A stretch of DNA of 35,805 nucleotides from Gp13-AA77 sp035516075 (lineage in GTDB: Bacteria; Acidobacteriota; Terriglobia; UBA7540). Shown here piece by piece: positions 24,701-31,822 of the stretch. The notes under the pieces were generated by a model. It searched no databases, was not told the DNA's origin, and worked only from the letters and a program-made list of their open reading frames with translations. A program made the position numbers and the translations under genes. The stretch's first letter is position 1; each line of letters opens with the position of its first letter. Location of the stretch: assembly GCA_035516075.1 (NCBI GenBank), contig DATJAQ010000090.1, positions 1 through 35,805 of the forward strand. The letters are read 5' to 3'.

Positions 24701-25781
24701 GCGAATTCTCTCCAAAGTACTCCAGCAGATAGATGGCCAGCGAATAGGCCTCTTCCCCGGTGGAGCATGCCGGCACCCAGATTCGGATGGACTCGTCCGC
24801 GCGCCTCTTCTTGGCGACCCCGGAGAAGATTTTCCGCTTCAAGATCTCGCCGATTTTCGGGTCGCGGAAGAAAGAGGTCACGCAAATCAAAATGTCCTGG
24901 CACAAAGCCGCCGCTTCCCCGGGGTTCGCAAGCAGAAAGTCAACGTAGTCCTCGACCCGGCCGACCTTCACCACCAGCATCCGTCGCTGAATGCGGCGCT
25001 TCAGGGTGGTCTCGCGGTAGTAGTTAAAGTCCAGGCCGGTGGCCTTCCGGACGATGGCGAAGATCTGCTGAAGAGAACTGGCGGCTTCCGGCGCCGGCTC
25101 AACCTCCGCCACCGCCTGCGCCGGCGAAACGTACGGATGCTGCGCGATCGCCACCAGTTCGCGCCCGATCACTTCGGGACTCATGACGAAGTCCACGCAG
25201 CCAGCGTTCACCGCGCTTCTCGGCATTTCAAAAAACTTCGCCGAGATCTCGTCCTGGGCGAAGGTGATGCCGCCTTCGGCCTTGATGGCCTTCAGGCCCG
25301 CGGTGCCGTCCGAGCCGGTACCGGACAGGACGACCCCGACCGCTCCGCTCTTGCGGTCTTCGGCCAGGGACTGGAAGAAAAAGTCGATGGGCGTGTGCTG
25401 CCCGGCGCCCACGGCACGCTTGCTGAGGCGCAGCGCGCCATGCCGCATGGCCATTTTCACATTCGGTGGGATGACGTAGACGTGGTTCGGCTCCACCTTC
25501 ATGCCGTTGCGCACCTCCGTCACCGGCAGGCGCACGCCGCGCGACAGCAGACCCGCCAGGGCGCTTTCGTGTTGCGGAGCGAGGTGCTGCACCAGCACGA
25601 AGGCCATCCCTGTATCAGCAGGCACGTGCTTTAGAAACTGCATGAAGGCTTCGAAGCCCCCGGCCGAGGCGCCAATGCCTACCACGGGGAAATTCTGCGA
25701 GGGGGCCGTTACCGATGGCATACGGCTGGCGAGCCGGGGCTTCGTCCGGGCTCGAGCGGGCGCGGCGTGGGTCTTCTTCAT
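21777..25781 (-). CDS. Giant CheB-CheR-PAS-HisKA_3 hybrid sensor kinase (1334 aa)
   Basis: A multidomain sensor protein. The CheB-like methylesterase domain spans about 30-220, with the Ser-His-Asp triad in GIGASAGG (S39), VQHLAP (H66) and SGTGSDGTAG (D158). The CheR-like methyltransferase follows (about 240-490; WVPACSTGEEAYSLA binds SAM). A long coiled coil of EELQSTNEELET-type heptads leads into at least three PAS domains (IPVVILDNETRIRRFTPAAE; DSVAMRDLDSRITFWNHGSE; YRRFFERNVAGNFRASLEG). The end is a HisKA_3 dimerisation box (QDEERQRYGRQLHEVVG, phospho-His) and an ATPase domain (LQESLSNIHRHAG, LDDGRGF). It lacks membrane segments, so it is cytosolic. I chose ATG 25781 after CCAGGAG; the frame is open to 25955. 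It phosphorylates the coupled NarL-type regulator. No chemotaxis receptor genes are nearby. Confidence 0.94.
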   Translation of the reverse strand: MKKTHAAPARARTKPRLASRMPSVTAPSQNFPVVGIGASAGGFEAFMQFLKHVPADTGMAFVLVQHLAPQHESALAGLLSRGVRLPVTEVRNGMKVEPNHVYVIPPNVKMAMRHGALRLSKRAVGAGQHTPIDFFFQSLAEDRKSGAVGVVLSGTGSDGTAGLKAIKAEGGITFAQDEISAKFFEMPRSAVNAGCVDFVMSPEVIGRELVAIAQHPYVSPAQAVAEVEPAPEAASSLQQIFAIVRKATGLDFNYYRETTLKRRIQRRMLVVKVGRVEDYVDFLLANPGEAAALCQDILICVTSFFRDPKIGEILKRKIFSGVAKKRRADESIRIWVPACSTGEEAYSLAIYLLEYFGENSRSTRLQLFGTDVNENSVQKARAGLYPESIAADVSPQRLRRFFAKTSRGYQISKAVRDLCVFARHDLTRDPPFSNLDLISCRNVLIYLKPELQKKILGIFHYALKPEGYLLLGSAEGVGGAADLFTLVDRGRKFYAKKPGAGRLPVGMGSADFGAPRAQAATAGEQVWRGGFDLQREAQRLLLSRYTPAAVIVDQDLRALRFLGRTGAYLEPAPGEASLNLLKIVREGLAFDILAMVQEARKGGRAVRRERRPVRINGGSKPVNLEVAPLAGPSARERYFMVVFEPSPPAEVLGPAAGAGPPEQAGGRRPRREDEAGELRRELEKAQKYLQAITEEHEAASEELRAANEEILSSNEELQSTNEELETAKEELQSTNEELITLNEELQNRNAELNVVNNDLVNLLSSVNIPVVILDNETRIRRFTPAAERVFNIIPTDVGRRISDLRHTLEFRNLEALIEEVVDTVSVREAEVRDADGHWYSLRVRPYKTTDNRIAGTVLALVDIHLLKSDVRHQEQLLDLVPDSVAMRDLDSRITFWNHGSELLYGYTREEALGAQKSVLLKTVFPAPAEEIRAEFLRRGRWTGELVETTKDGRLVTVLSHWTVLPDERGRPRAAVEINHDITERNERERQLAESERRYRRFFERNVAGNFRASLEGRVLDCNDSFARLLGVERSGDVTGASLTALGVEASEWQRVAARLREAKSVSGHDIHLLRKDGTAARLALNASLVADGQAGPGVVEGFALDVTRPRRLEASLKELAGRAMQLQDEERQRYGRQLHEVVGTSLVALTMNLSAALKAAVKDEDAQTTLAESLELGKQILRQVRTVSYLLHPPLMHEMGLKVALHWYVEGFGERSGIKVDLEVDPEVDALPAEVENALLRILQESLSNIHRHAGAQTAQVRVRRAADTVRVEVLDDGRGFEIAKLMGKAGQPGLGLVLMEERAKSVGGRLDVESRPGDGTSVRVSLPLAGAKP

Positions 25782-26394
25782 GCGCGCTCCTGGCAGTGAG
25801 GCTCTTTGGCTATCGCCAGGCCGGGACGAGTTGGGCGACTTCCGCATTGTCGGCCAGCTTGTTGACAAAAGCAAGCAATGCCAGGTGGGGAAACATCCAC
25901 CCGGCGCGCTTGAAATGAGAAGCTCCACAGCGATACGTACCCGAGTAATATACACTAAATGATCGTAAGAATACGAATTCCCGCCCGAGTATCAGCCGTT
26001 TATCTTTCACGAATTGCGATGTTATAGCCGCCAACTCCGCGGCCCCAGGTAGCCGGAGCAGCCCTCCGAGGTCGTCATCCCCCGAAATCATCCCGCTCCC
26101 CTGTGTTGGACGGCAACCGCGACGCTCCCACAGCCACGAGGCGGGCCGCGGCGCCGCAGGGCCGCCACTGCGTGCGACAGATGCCTACGGGGATTGTCAC
26201 CTCCTAGTTACAATGACCAGTCACCTACCAGTGACGACGGCGAGCGGCGGTCGCAACCGGATGCCAGTCCCGCGCAGTAACGTCTTGCCTATCAACCACA
26301 AAGCGTCTACCCACTCAGTTCAGAGCTTTGGCAGGAAAAGTGCAAATCAAATCGGCGGAGAATGGGAGTCGTCGTCAGGCAGACTCCAGGAGCT
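25782..26394. other. Divergent intergenic region, no gene seen
   Basis: About 600 bases between the divergent kinase and XRE genes. An AT-richer part near 25.94-25.98 kb (GTAATATACACTAAATG) may hold the kinase promoter. TTGGCAGGAAAAGTGCAAAT at 26328 lies in promoter position for the XRE gene and resembles the 13.88 kb element. No other feature is convincing. Confidence 0.35.
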
Positions 26395-26400
26395 ATGTCA

Positions 26401-26790
26401 ATGTTTATTGGTCAGAGAATCCGCGAGCTTCGCGAGCGGAAGGGCCTCTCCCAAAACGACATCGAGGAGGCCAGCGGGCTGCGCCAATGGTACCTTTCGT
26501 GGGTCGAGCATGGACAGACGGTTCCGTCGCTCGAGACGCTGGAACGCATCGCGGCCGCCTTGGAGGTTCCTCTTTATTGGCTCTTTTACTCCGAGGACGA
26601 CAGCGCGGCCAGCCGGCAGGCGCTCACGGCGCGTTCGGCTGAAACAGCCCTCAGCGAGGCAGGATCGCCGGCGGGCGAAACGCGATTTCTGCTAAAGCTC
26701 TCGGAGTTGACGGGAGCGCGGGTCGATTCCGACCCCGCTTGTCTGCTCGACCTCGCGCGCCGGATGCTGAGCGGCAAGCCAGTGAACTAG
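26401..26790 (+). CDS. XRE-family helix-turn-helix regulator (paralogue of the 13.0 kb gene)
   Basis: A 129-residue DNA-binding protein with an HTH_3 domain at 3-60: IGQRIRELRERKGLSQNDIE, then WYLSWVEHGQTVPSLETLER and LEVPLYWLF. The C-terminal helix FLLKLSELTG parallels FLLQLKDLVG of the paralogue. An AGGAG ribosome site is followed by ATG-TCA-ATG; the second ATG (26401) has 8-nt spacing, mirroring the two-ATG start of the paralogue. Around the recognition helix it differs from its paralogue (WYLSWVE versus GYISRVE), so its operator is probably different. It could be regulating the downstream GlsB-like gene or itself. Confidence 0.9.
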   Translation: MFIGQRIRELRERKGLSQNDIEEASGLRQWYLSWVEHGQTVPSLETLERIAAALEVPLYWLFYSEDDSAASRQALTARSAETALSEAGSPAGETRFLLKLSELTGARVDSDPACLLDLARRMLSGKPVN

Positions 26791-27068
26791 GTCCCGCTGG
26801 CGCGAGCGCACCCCGCCCCGAGCCGTTCCAAACGGGTTGTGCCGCACCGGCAGGGCACGCCTTTGAACTGGTCTTGCAGGGCGTGCGGCGGAGATCCCCA
26901 GCGACCAACGAGTCATCCCTCAATCGCCTGTCGAGCGCCGCCCTCGGGGCCGCCGAAGCGGATGGCGCCGCAGCCCCGGGGGTTGATGCCATTATGTGCT
27001 TTCTCGGGCACAGCGAGGGTCTTTCGGCTGGAACCGTCTGTCAGCTCGCGGCAAATGGAGCGGATGCG

Positions 27069-27350
27069 ATGGAAGCGATTACCTGGGTCATGTTTGTGAT
27101 CATCGGATTCATCGCCGGGGTCATCGGCAAAGGCCAGCACGCTGGCAGCCTGCGCGCGATTGTCGCCGCTATTCTGGGGGCTGTGGTCGGAGGCGGAGTC
27201 CTGAGCTGGCTGGGCGTGTTGAGCGACGTCGCCGGCCGGGTTGGGCTTGGCGACTTCGAAATCGTAGTTTCGCTGATGATGGCCGGTGTGGGGGCTGTGC
27301 TGTTTATGGGCATCTTGCCCCTTCTCTCGCGAAAGGGCTTGCACGATTAG
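27069..27350 (+). CDS. GlsB/YeaQ/YmgE-type small membrane protein
   Basis: A 93-residue inner-membrane protein of the transglycosylase-associated (PF04226-like) family, usually linked to stress responses. Three hydrophobic helices are visible: ITWVMFVIIGFIAGVIGKG, IVAAILGAVVGGGVLSWLGV and IVVSLMMAGVGAVLFMGI. The GKG and glycine-rich second helix are typical of the family. The ATG at 27069 follows TGGAGCGG. An open frame continues upstream but is not protein-like. Its molecular function is unknown even for the family. It sits about 280 nt downstream of the XRE gene on the same strand. Confidence 0.85.
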   Translation: MEAITWVMFVIIGFIAGVIGKGQHAGSLRAIVAAILGAVVGGGVLSWLGVLSDVAGRVGLGDFEIVVSLMMAGVGAVLFMGILPLLSRKGLHD

Positions 27351-28183
27351 CCTTCGGCGCCCGCGCTCCGACGTGCCGCAAGATCGAGCTCCCGGCCCTC
27401 ACCCGTACCCTTAGAAATCATCTGTCCTTGCCCATGTAACACGACCGCCATCTGCAGCCTTCCTTGCCGGTGAGTGTGAGCCTGCGAGCTCGAGCCCGCC
27501 ATCCCTCGCGGAATTCGTCGCGCCGGCTCAGTGGCTGACAGCGGGTGCAGAAGCTGGTCGCCGACGGGGTGCGGGCGACTGGCAGCTGGCAGCGCAACAT
27601 CCTGGAGAAAGTCCGCCGATGGTATTACAACCCGATGAAGAGCGCCGGGCTGGCGATTTATGGGACCGTGAATCGGAAAGCCGGCCAGGCACCCCGCCGG
27701 GCCTTTCAGCCTCGCCGGCAAGATGCCCACTCGGCTCGGGTGAAGCTCCTCGAGCCAGACGAGCCGGAGCTACTGAGGTGTCTTGGTTTCGTCTTGTATC
27801 TCGGGCGTAGTCTGCGCGCCACAAAACTGATCGATCGCTGCTTTGTGGAGGTGCGGCGGACGCGACCGAGGGTCTGGTGTGTCCTCCCACAGAGCGTGCA
27901 TCGGACTGTCTTTTCGAGCTTCAACCACTTCAACGGAGACTGGCGGAGCCGTCTCGTACGACTCGGGTTAAATCTAATATGGCGCGATTACCCCTCCTTT
28001 GGTTACATTTTAGGTGGCGCGATACCGCAATTGCGTTCCGGGGCAGTGCGGTGTATGTTAGGCGTCGATCGAGATTTGGAAATGGAATGTCCGGTTGAGG
28101 AATAGTCCATGACGCCGTGGACCATCCCCTAAGTCTGGCAGGAGAAGAGTCCGTTAATCTCACAGTATCAGGAGTGAAAAAAC
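27351..28183. other. Gap before the phosphorylase gene, with a weak promoter
   Basis: No gene is firmly supported. A 186-codon plus-strand frame (27545-28105) has no recognised domain and no ribosome site. TTGCGT (28031-28036) and TATGTT (28054-28059), spaced 17 nt, could be the promoter for the phosphorylase gene. An AT-richer stretch around 27.97-28.02 kb lies just upstream of it. Confidence 0.35.
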
Positions 28184-29332
28184 ATGATTGTCGACCGAGC
28201 ATGGACCGAGCGCAATCTCGGGTTCGATCCCATCGCCAGACCCGCGCCCTCGTCAACCTTCTCGTTCGCGCCGGCAGCGCAGGCGCCCAGCAATGAGGAT
28301 CTGCAGCGAGAGATGATCGATTTCGATTCCGAAGCACCGGCGGGCAGGGAGTTTCTGGCCTTCACGACGGGCACCGGGCTCTCTCGATTCACGGACATCC
28401 CGTGGCCCAAAGGCCTGGCGCCCATAACAGGCCCCGCTCCCAGCAGCCGCAGTACCAGCCCACTGCCACCCGCGGACGTTCTGGTGGTCACGTGGACTGT
28501 CGATGAGGGTCATGCCCTGAGCCGGGTGCTGACTCCAGGGAAGGATTCTCACAACGATTACCGCTCCTACACGCACAATTACGCTTCGATCTCCAGCAAA
28601 ATGCGCCCCGGATGCCCGGCCCGCCAGGCCAAGCGTCTTGGCGCCTATTGGACGACGACGATCGGAGGTAAGAAGGTGGTAGTCTTTAAATCCGACTCCC
28701 ACATGTCGCAGGATGGCCCGCAGCTTCCCAATGAGGACGTGTGGAAGCAGATCATCGATGAGGTTAGGCCCGCACTCGTCATCACCACCGGGACCGCGGG
28801 CGGCATCGGCACCCACTTTGAAGTGGGCGACGTGGTGGTGAGTCCGATCGTGCGCTTCGATTGCATTTCGAAGTTCAAACGCGAGACCTTCCGCGATGCT
28901 CACTATTCGACGAGTCCGCCCAAGACCAAGTTCTTTGCAAAAGCAAAGCAGCTCTTCAAAGCCAACGCCGGCCAACTGCCGAAGGACAACACCCGGCCCC
29001 CGAATATCGCGCGGGTTTCTCCGAACGCCCTGGCGTCGTCGGTGGTGACGACAGATTTTTTCGGGTTCGACACCTCCGACAATCACTATCATCTTCAGGG
29101 CCTGGGGGATGTATCGGAGATGGGAGACGCCGTTCTGGGTTTGGTCGCCAGCCAGATGGGGGCGGCAGCTCCTCGCTGGGTTGCGGTGCGAAACGTCTCC
29201 GATCCGCAGATCAAGGCCGAGGGCACACTCAAACAGCAAGCTCAGCTCGCTGCGCAGATCTACAAGGGGTTCGGCCGGTGGAGTGCCGTGTGCAGCGCAA
29301 TCGTGTGCTGGGCGCTGATTGCCGCCGAGTGA
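28184..29332 (+). CDS. Nucleoside phosphorylase/nucleosidase-superfamily protein with N-terminal extension
   Basis: A 382-residue protein. The PNP_UDP-type domain runs from about residue 100 to the end. It includes VLVVTWTVDEGHALSRVLT, the phosphorylase glycine motif TTGTAGGIGTHFEVGDVVVS (about 205-224), VVTTDFFGFD, DVSEMGDAVLGLVA (substrate Glu) and the late WVAVRNVSDPQI, where the Asp is the usual general acid for nucleosidases. These features suggest cleavage of an N-glycosidic bond in a nucleoside such as MTA, SAH or a related compound. The first ~100 residues are Pro/Ser/Ala-rich and lack a signal peptide. CAGGAG lies about 10 nt before the ATG. It appears monocistronic. Substrate and exact subfamily are uncertain; it is longer than housekeeping MTA/SAH nucleosidases (about 230 residues). 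Confidence 0.78.
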   Translation: MIVDRAWTERNLGFDPIARPAPSSTFSFAPAAQAPSNEDLQREMIDFDSEAPAGREFLAFTTGTGLSRFTDIPWPKGLAPITGPAPSSRSTSPLPPADVLVVTWTVDEGHALSRVLTPGKDSHNDYRSYTHNYASISSKMRPGCPARQAKRLGAYWTTTIGGKKVVVFKSDSHMSQDGPQLPNEDVWKQIIDEVRPALVITTGTAGGIGTHFEVGDVVVSPIVRFDCISKFKRETFRDAHYSTSPPKTKFFAKAKQLFKANAGQLPKDNTRPPNIARVSPNALASSVVTTDFFGFDTSDNHYHLQGLGDVSEMGDAVLGLVASQMGAAAPRWVAVRNVSDPQIKAEGTLKQQAQLAAQIYKGFGRWSAVCSAIVCWALIAAE

Positions 29333-29525
29333 GAAACGGCAACCTTACGGGTGGACCTAGACGCCCGCTCGACCGCACCGGCGGCGTTGCAAGTCGCTCG
29401 CCCGGCCGATGGTGGCTTTGGCACAACGCTCGATTCCCGTAAGCTACTGATTCCATTTAACCCGAAAACTTACAAATCTGGCTTTCGTGGCTTTGTGTAA
29501 ATTTTACAACTCGTTGATACCAAAG

Positions 29526-29719
29526 GACATTGTGGCTTTGGAGAGCCCTTCCAAATATTGTATCTAGTTCATTCTGCACGATATCGTGGGTTTGGGAAGC
29601 TCTTCGTTTTTTGTCCATTTTCCTGGCATCTTGTTGATTGCGTTCGACATCGCGGCGTTTCGCAACCGGCCGCAATGCCCGACACGTCCGTATGTTGTTC
29701 ATTCCGCATGACATCGTGG
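29526..29719 (-). repeat. Degenerate tandem repeats, about 54-66 bp apart
   Basis: GACATTGTGG (29526), GATATCGTGG (29580), GACATCGCGG (29646) and GACATCGTGG (29710) mark four diverged units. Preceding TTCATTCTGCA / TTCATTCCGCA and following GGCTTTGG-like segments are also shared. On the minus strand the 46-nt unit from 29592 back to 29547 aligns with 16890-16935 over most positions, so this is a dispersed family. Confidence 0.65.
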
Positions 29720-29830
29720 CTTTTGCAGCGGTGCATTGTGGGAGGTGTTCGGTCCTAGCTCCTGGCACCTGGATCAGTGCGGGTTGGGTCCCACCCCAAC
29801 CCGTTGCCGCTTTTGTGGCCCTGCATCCCC

Positions 29831-29940
29831 GCAAGTAGCACGAAACATTGTACATTCCGGCTTTGAACGCTCTTCCCGGCCCTTTTGCGCCAACACGGGG
29901 TGCAAACCTGCAAGTGGCACGAAACATTGCACATTCCGGC
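29831..29940 (+). repeat. Pair of 31-nt direct repeats
   Basis: The 31-nt segments at 29831-29861 and 29910-29940 differ at only two positions. Each starts GCAAGT and contains GCACGAAACATTG followed by ACATTCCGGC. The start-to-start distance is 79 nt. The end ACATTCCGGC is the complement of the AAGCCGGAATGT core of the dispersed repeats. Confidence 0.75.
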
Positions 29941-30404
29941 CTAAACGGTCCCCGCGCCGAATCGGGAAATCTGCGATAAACGAGCCACGATCTACGAGCA
30001 ACAGGCAACGGACCACGGACAACGGGACAGAGAACGAGCCCGATCCCGGGCTTCGAGCAAGAAGTAGAGGGCCGGCCTCGATACGTTAAACACAATGGTA
30101 TTGACTGTATATGACTGGGAGGCCGGATGTCAAGCGAAAAGTGTCGAGTGCCGCCGCCGGCCAGCCGGCGCGCCTTTGTCCGCGACACTCGGCTTGGCAC
30201 GGAGGTTACGCGTCGTCATCTGACCATGTCGGTCACGGTCAACTCGGATAACTTCCGAGTGGGCGACCACAAGGGAGTTGGGCGCCGGGGTGAGCCCTAC
30301 GGCGCTGATCGGGGGAAATCGGCGGCGCAACAACGGTCCCCGCCCCCTGAGGCCGTTCGGAGGTTGGAATCGTCCCCGGAAGGGGCATGGTTCTCGGTGG
30401 CGGG

Positions 30405-30797
30405 TCAGGATTTCTCGACTATATCGTCCTTGTACTTCTCAAAAATCGCCAAAAACTCCTCCTTCTCCCTGAGAACGACGCCGTGTTTTTCCAACGCGGC
30501 CGACGCGTGTTCCATGTTGGCCTGCCACTCAGCTCCGGTGATGCCGAGGCCGGCGTGCGCGGTCTTCATGTCCCGCCCGATGTAAACGCACGGACCTCCG
30601 GCGAGCGAGCAGATTTGGCCGACCAGCAACTGACGGGCACGCTGCTGAGAGTCCAGACTTCGCCCCCCGCCGAACCGCGCAAACCTGGGATCACTCCGAA
30701 AGCGACCTAAGAACTCGTCGATGACGGCAGCAATCACGTCGTATCCTCCCAGGCGTCGGTAGAGCGTCTCCTCCGGCTGGCTATTGAGAGATGTCAT
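30405..30797 (-). CDS. Group I-like truncated haemoglobin
   Basis: A 130-residue 2-over-2 globin. LYRRLGGYDVIAAVIDEFLG (about 12-31) covers helices A-B. VYIGRDMKTAHAGLGIT (71-87) carries the proximal haem ligand H81 in the family motif. The C-terminal helix FLAIFEKYKDDIV is normal. Such proteins bind O2 or NO and often detoxify NO or deliver O2. The B10 position, usually Tyr, appears to be Leu (EFLGRF), which would alter ligand stabilisation. AGGAGGAGGA precedes ATG 30797; the GTG at 30815 would lie in the ribosome site itself. It is the last gene of the 30.4-35.6 kb minus-strand cluster. Confidence 0.92.
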   Translation of the reverse strand: MTSLNSQPEETLYRRLGGYDVIAAVIDEFLGRFRSDPRFARFGGGRSLDSQQRARQLLVGQICSLAGGPCVYIGRDMKTAHAGLGITGAEWQANMEHASAALEKHGVVLREKEEFLAIFEKYKDDIVEKS

Positions 30798-30830
30798 ACA
30801 TTCCTCCTCCTCCACACGTGGGTGCGATCG

Positions 30831-31124
30831 CTATGACTCCTGCCGCGAGACTTGATGCTCGCGAAGGATAGCGTCTATCTCCCCCGAGGTGAAGCAGTTT
30901 AGCTGCACGATCTTGGCTTGGGAACGCAGAGTAGGAGGCACAATGGAACGAGCCTCCTCCTTGCTGGCAACTTCCGCAGTGATCCAGGCTTTGTGCTCGC
31001 CGTCCCTGCACCCCCAGTCCGCATGCGTCAAGAAATGGGAGCCGGTCTTCAAAAAGATGTCCACGACCCGAGCGCAGGCTACGCGCTCGGGCTCATGCGG
31101 AACCTCAATCAGAAATCTTGCCAT
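30831..31124 (-). CDS. Small conserved cytosolic protein of unknown function (97 aa)
   Basis: A compact alpha/beta protein starting MARFLIEVPHEPERVACARV. Alternating strands and helices, including HFLTHADWGCRDGEHKAWIT and VPPTLRSQAKIVQLNCF, suggest a ferredoxin-like (dimeric alpha/beta barrel type) fold; that is an inference. AGGAG is 8 nt before the ATG. It lies 33 nt upstream of the haemoglobin gene and 44 nt after the membrane protein gene on the same strand, so co-transcription is likely. No enzyme motif is visible. Confidence 0.8.
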   Translation of the reverse strand: MARFLIEVPHEPERVACARVVDIFLKTGSHFLTHADWGCRDGEHKAWITAEVASKEEARSIVPPTLRSQAKIVQLNCFTSGEIDAILREHQVSRQES

Positions 31125-31168
31125 GGCTGGTCTCCTCTCATTGATCGGATCTTCCGGGGCGGCCGCCT

Positions 31169-31822
31169 CTAGACCGCGACCGTCAAGATGCCAGTCGCGA
31201 TCAGTGCGACGGCCCAGATGAGATCCAAGTTCAGCCAGGCTTTCCGAAGAAGAGCCAGGCCGAGCTTTTCATATACGACCCAGGCAACAAAGCCCGTCAC
31301 CATCAGGTATCCCAGAGTGTGGATGAGAACTGCCGACAGGTTTGCCGATCCGCCCATGGCGGCCATGTGAACGTGGTGCATCGAGACGGTCGAACCCGCC
31401 GACGAGTCTCCACCGTGCATTCCGAATAGAACCGGCAACACCATGAGGCCGGCGCCGTGTGCTGAGGCCATCAAGAAGGACCAGATGGCGAGGTCGCCAA
31501 AGCCAACCCGCATTCCTCCAAAGCGAGGATGCCGGTGGCGCAGCAGGTGGTAGAAACCGAGGGCAAGGAGGATGACCGCAACCCCGATCTTCAGACTGCG
31601 CAAGGGGAGCACGGCCTGAACCAGGCCTGCCAGCGCCACCACCACACCGATCGCCAGCGCGTGTCCGGCGGAAATGGGTACGAGAGCCCGCCAGACTGCC
31701 CTGGGGCTTTTCTGCTGCATCCCCAGGGCAACAGCGAAGAGCCATCCCATCCCCGGATTGATTCCGTGATAGGCCCCGAGCAGAAACAGCGTCGCCCAGG
31801 GCCAGGAAATCATCTCGTTCAT
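31169..31822 (-). CDS. NicO-like polytopic membrane protein
   Basis: A 217-residue inner-membrane protein with about six helices. The first helix contains LLGAYHGINPGMGWLFAVAL, which resembles the GAxHAxxPGHGK signature of NicO/RcnA-like and related transporters but with Met for the second His. Later helices include AGHALAIGVVVALAGLVQAV and FLMASAHGAGLMVLPVLFGM. A His/Met-rich loop follows (MHGGDSSAG, SMHHVHMAAMGG), plausible for metal binding. The ATG overlaps the stop of the SBP56-like gene by 4 nt, so the two are coupled. It may move a metal or small sulfur compound; the substrate is not evident. Confidence 0.75.
   Translation of the reverse strand: MNEMISWPWATLFLLGAYHGINPGMGWLFAVALGMQQKSPRAVWRALVPISAGHALAIGVVVALAGLVQAVLPLRSLKIGVAVILLALGFYHLLRHRHPRFGGMRVGFGDLAIWSFLMASAHGAGLMVLPVLFGMHGGDSSAGSTVSMHHVHMAAMGGSANLSAVLIHTLGYLMVTGFVAWVVYEKLGLALLRKAWLNLDLIWAVALIATGILTVAV

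Larger units (their letters stand above)
29333..30404. other. Long repeat-bearing non-coding region
   Basis: More than 1 kb without a supported gene, lying between convergent transcription units. It holds a degenerate ~60-bp repeat array (29526-29719), a pair of 31-nt direct repeats (29831 and 29910) and, at 30102, TTGACT followed by GGGAGG and an ATG at 30127. The frame opened there runs antisense into the haemoglobin gene and is not convincing. Confidence 0.5.

Noticed and set aside
27545..28105. 186-codon frame ending DRDLEMECPVEE
   Set aside because: No recognisable domain or ribosome site, and an irregular composition; left as intergenic.
20134..29332. Detocs-like kinase/regulator/phosphorylase defence system
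   Set aside because: A histidine kinase, a response regulator and a phosphorylase-fold protein all occur, but the phosphorylase is 2.4 kb away from the kinase, on the opposite strand, with unrelated genes between; the regulator has a LuxR DNA-binding output and the kinase is a CheB-CheR type.
29526..29940. CRISPR array
   Set aside because: Repeats are degenerate and unevenly spaced, and there are no cas genes in the window.
29457..30200. 247-codon minus-strand frame over the repeat region
   Set aside because: Its repeated peptide pieces (KATMSCGMNN, QTHDIVQNEL, QSHNVLWYQ) come from translating the degenerate DNA repeats.
30127..30585. 152-codon plus-strand frame with GGGAGG and TTGACT upstream
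   Set aside because: The start signals are attractive, but the second half is antisense to the truncated haemoglobin gene and has no domain.
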